Shown here one piece after another: positions 21,913 through 23,943 of a DNA stretch of 23,943 nt. The notes under the pieces are model-generated. The model searched no databases. It was not told the DNA's origin and saw only the letters and a program-made list of their open reading frames with translations. Where the stretch lies: NCBI GenBank assembly GCA_028293725.1, contig JAQGOE010000375.1, positions 1 to 23,943 of the forward strand, read 5' to 3'. The stretch comes from Gammaproteobacteria bacterium (GTDB lineage: Bacteria; Pseudomonadota; Gammaproteobacteria; Steroidobacterales; Steroidobacteraceae). Position 1 is the first letter of the stretch; every line of letters begins with the position of its first letter. Both the position numbers and the translations under genes were made by a program.

Positions 21913-21957
21913 ATGGAGCGCGACGCATCTTCCACGGGCGGCTGCGTCGCGATCCAT
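21913..21957. terminator. Long hairpin between convergent EF-hand and GH13 genes
   Basis: Arms ATGGAGCGCGACGCA (21913-21927) and TGCGTCGCGATCCAT (21943-21957) pair over 15 bp with one mismatch around a 15-nt loop. The hairpin lies between two convergent stop codons (21896 and 21968) and could work as a bidirectional terminator. It has no U-run on either side, so it may act mainly as an mRNA 3'-end stabiliser. A second, small AGCC-TTA-GGCT hairpin follows immediately. Confidence 0.6.
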
Positions 21958-21967
21958 CAGCCTTAGG

Positions 21968-23674
21968 CTATTTCGCCTTCTGCCCGACGTCGATCTCGCT
22001 CCGTTTCAGCAGATAGTCGAGTCCTCCCACACGGAACCATCGATAAGCGTAAGCCTCGAGCATCAGGTGGTGCTTGCCCGCTCGCGCGTGGGCGTGATCA
22101 TTTGACAGCAGGTTGATCAATACATCGCCCGCCTCACCTGGAATACCGACAGCGAAGGATATCTCGCACGGCATGGCGCCGAGGTTATGAACGAACACGA
22201 CCGAGTTGTTGCGCCAGTCATAACGAATCGCCAGAACCGAATGATTGCCGGTCCGCAGCAGCGTGAAATCGCCCCAACCGACCTCGGGCACTTCCTTACG
22301 CATTCTGATGATGCGCTCCGTCCAATTGAGCATTGAGTCCGGGTCGCGGCGCTGGTCGGCCGCATTGACCTGTTCATACCCGTAGGGTCCGAAGTCGATC
22401 ACCGGCGCTACAGGACGGTCGCTCTTGGTGAACCCACCATGGGGCTCGGTCGACCACTGCATAGGCGTGCGTGCACAGTTGCGTTCCGGCAGCGCGAGAT
22501 TGTCTCCCATCCCCAACTCATCGCCATAGCGAACGACCGGCGTGCCAGGCAGGGTGAACATGAGGCTGTAGGCCAACTCGAGGCGCCGCCGGTCACCCCC
22601 CAACATCGGCGCCAATCGACGCCGGATCCCGCGATCATAGAGTTGCATGCCCGGCTCGGGCCCGAAGGCCGCGAACACCGCCTTGCGCTGCTCGCCCGTC
22701 AGGCGCCCCAGGTCGAGCTCATCGTGGTTGCGCAAAAACATACCCCACTGTGCCGTGGCGGGCCGTGGCTTGGTGGATGTGAGCGCCTTGCGCAGCGGGC
22801 GCGTATCGCCGGCGGCCAGCGCATAGAAGAGATTCTGATTGACCTGGAAATTGAACATCATGTGCATGCGGTCGCCCGCGCGCCCGAAATACTCCATATC
22901 CGTGTCGGGCAGTACGTTGGCCTCCGCCAGCACCAGCGCATCGCCCTTGCGCCATTGCAGGAACTCGCGCAACCGACGCAACATGTCATATTGCTCGACA
23001 GGCTTACGCACCTGCGGTCCCTTCGTCGCGATCACGAAGGGAACAGCGTCCATGCGAAACCCCGACACGCCCAACTGAATCCAGAACCCCATGATCTTGA
23101 GGATCTCGGCCACAACCTCCGGATTGGCGGTGTTGAGGTCGGGTTGAAAGTCATAAAACCGATGGAAGTACCAGGCACGCGCCACCGGATCACGCGTCCA
23201 GGTTGATTTCTGTACGCCGGGAAACACAACGCCCTTGTTCGAGTTGGCCGGCCGCTTGCCCGACCAGACGTACCAGTCGCGATATTTCGAGTGCGGATCG
23301 CGGCGCGCCTCCTGAAACCAGGCATGCTCGTTCGAGGTGTGGTTCACCACCAGGTCGATGATGATGCGGATGCCACGCTGTTTGGCGGCGTGCGCGAATT
23401 CGACGAAGTCGCCGAGGGTGCCATAGCGCGGGTCGACTTCGTAATAGTTGGAGATATCGTAGCCGTCGTCGCGGCACGGAGAGGTCTGAAACGGCATGAG
23501 CCAGATCGCCGTCACACCCAGACCTTGCAAATAATCCAATCGGCGCATGAGTCCGGCGAAATCGCCGCTGCCATCCCCGTTGGCATCCATGTAGGTGCCC
23601 ACGGAAAGGCAGTAAATGATTGCGTTCTTGTACCAGAGATCGTTGATCATGGCGCCGCTGCGGTCATTCGTCAC
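21968..23674 (-). CDS. GH13 alpha-glucan-active enzyme, trehalose-synthase-like
   Basis: The protein has 568 residues with the full GH13 catalytic barrel. WYKNAIIYCLSVG opens the barrel; NGDGSGDFAGL, TSPCRDDGYDI and DLVVNH (107-112) are conserved. The nucleophile is Asp209 (GFRMDA), the acid/base Glu251 (VLAEAN), and the transition-state Asp318 (RNHDE). WYK-x-A-I-I-Y and SP-x-RDDGYDI are typical of trehalose synthase (maltose-trehalose isomerase), but related amylase or glucosyltransferase subfamilies share them. A C-terminal beta domain (HSVLAIRYDWRNNSVVFVHNLG) closes the protein. There is no signal peptide, so it is cytoplasmic. I choose the GTG at 23674 because AGGAGG lies 9 nt upstream; the ATG at 23650 has no Shine-Dalgarno. 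It may act in trehalose or glycogen metabolism. Confidence 0.88.
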   Translation of the reverse strand: MTNDRSGAMINDLWYKNAIIYCLSVGTYMDANGDGSGDFAGLMRRLDYLQGLGVTAIWLMPFQTSPCRDDGYDISNYYEVDPRYGTLGDFVEFAHAAKQRGIRIIIDLVVNHTSNEHAWFQEARRDPHSKYRDWYVWSGKRPANSNKGVVFPGVQKSTWTRDPVARAWYFHRFYDFQPDLNTANPEVVAEILKIMGFWIQLGVSGFRMDAVPFVIATKGPQVRKPVEQYDMLRRLREFLQWRKGDALVLAEANVLPDTDMEYFGRAGDRMHMMFNFQVNQNLFYALAAGDTRPLRKALTSTKPRPATAQWGMFLRNHDELDLGRLTGEQRKAVFAAFGPEPGMQLYDRGIRRRLAPMLGGDRRRLELAYSLMFTLPGTPVVRYGDELGMGDNLALPERNCARTPMQWSTEPHGGFTKSDRPVAPVIDFGPYGYEQVNAADQRRDPDSMLNWTERIIRMRKEVPEVGWGDFTLLRTGNHSVLAIRYDWRNNSVVFVHNLGAMPCEISFAVGIPGEAGDVLINLLSNDHAHARAGKHHLMLEAYAYRWFRVGGLDYLLKRSEIDVGQKAK

Positions 23675-23878
23675 AAGGCAACGCCTCCTGGTCCGGGATG
23701 TTCCTGCCGCCGGAGAGATTGCAGGTACAGACGTTGCGGAAGCCCGCCGGCCTTGCCTGGCGTCGCTCCGAGCAACCCCTGACGCTTTGCAGCAAACATG
23801 GCAGTAAATGATTGTTAAACGCGCGGTTGCGCTAAGCTCAGCGCTGGCGGGGACGAGAAGTAAGACGGAGGTGAGGCA
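23675..23878. other. Divergent intergenic region, GH13 gene / next gene
   Basis: This 204-bp gap separates two divergent genes and should hold both promoters. A perfect small inverted repeat GCGCT-AAGCTC-AGCGC lies at 23829-23844, and GGAGGTGA at 23868-23875 serves the downstream start. No convincing -35/-10 pair was identified. Confidence 0.35.
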
Positions 23879-23943
23879 GTGCCAAGGCGCAGGATCGGGC
23901 CCGGCATTTGGGTGGGATCGATCGCTGTCGTGGCCATTGGCAT
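23879..23943 (+). CDS. N-terminus of a membrane or exported protein (3'-truncated by window end)
   Basis: A GTG at 23879 follows a strong GGAGGTGA by 3 nt and opens a frame that runs to the window end. The 21 complete codons read as a basic start (PRRRIG) followed by a hydrophobic run (IWVGSIAVVAIG), typical of an N-terminal membrane anchor or signal. Too little is visible to name a family. A competing frame from the ATG at 23808 is also open, but it has no Shine-Dalgarno. Confidence 0.45.
   Translation, partial: MPRRRIGPGIWVGSIAVVAIG

Noticed and set aside
22439..23206. 255-codon plus-strand open frame opposite the GH13 gene
   Set aside because: It is antisense to conserved catalytic motifs of GH13 and shows no Shine-Dalgarno or recognisable domain.
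23808..23943. Alternative plus-strand gene starting at ATG 23808
   Set aside because: It has no Shine-Dalgarno, whereas the GTG at 23879 has a strong one and encodes a typical membrane anchor.

Overview
The window is high-GC DNA from a Gram-negative bacterium. It has TonB-dependent and other outer-membrane barrel proteins, a Tat-exported periplasmic quinoprotein subunit, LolA-like and FtsX-like envelope machinery, and many GTG starts with 1-4 nt gene overlaps. The protein families suggest a soil or freshwater gammaproteobacterium, perhaps of the Steroidobacter/Nevskia type; this taxonomic guess is inference. No rRNA, intact tRNA, CRISPR array, insertion sequence or phage gene is visible. The window is cut at both ends inside genes.

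Layout. (1) 1-1944 (+): 3' part of a secreted beta-propeller protein with a distinctive C-terminal module and a Cys-rich tail. (2) 6398-2050 (-): a tightly packed four-gene operon for an ABC ATPase, an FtsX/MacB-type permease, a LolA-like periplasmic carrier and an outer-membrane barrel. It is read divergently from a TetR regulator at 6503, with two matching 18-bp operators between them. (3) 7301-8134 (+): an unknown membrane protein with two CxC motifs, preceded by a tRNA/tmRNA-3'-end-like fragment. (4) 8242-12948 (+): a four-gene operon for a membrane-anchored type-2 periplasmic-binding-like protein, TelA, a lipoprotein fusing a binding-protein domain to a vWA domain, and an XpaC-like membrane protein. 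(5) 12971-13587 (+): a VapBC-type toxin-antitoxin pair. (6) 13622-14050 (+): a small class I cytochrome c. (7) 19845-14071 (-): a six-gene amine dehydrogenase operon: TTQ heavy chain (B), maturation proteins E and D, light chain (A), a monoheme cytochrome, and a TonB-dependent receptor. An AraC-type regulator lies just upstream at 21178-20135 (-). (8) 21588-21896 (+): a small secreted EF-hand protein, sharing a long hairpin with the convergent GH13 trehalose-synthase-like enzyme at 23674-21968 (-). (9) The start of another membrane protein at 23879.

How the genes work together. The amine dehydrogenase operon should oxidise a primary amine in the periplasm. The light chain carries both tryptophans of the TTQ cofactor and the extra cysteines I recall from aralkylamine dehydrogenase, so an aromatic amine is a better guess than methylamine. 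Electrons would leave through one or both c-type cytochromes, and the co-operonic TonB receptor may import the amine or a related compound. The ABC/LolA/barrel operon looks like a TetR-controlled route for moving a hydrophobic substrate or lipoprotein from inner to outer membrane. The TelA operon is the best candidate for a poorly described system. It combines a cytoplasmic coiled-coil protein, a two-helix membrane protein and two membrane-tethered periplasmic binding modules, one of which carries an intact metal-binding MIDAS vWA domain. That is a plausible envelope-spanning sensing or stress complex.
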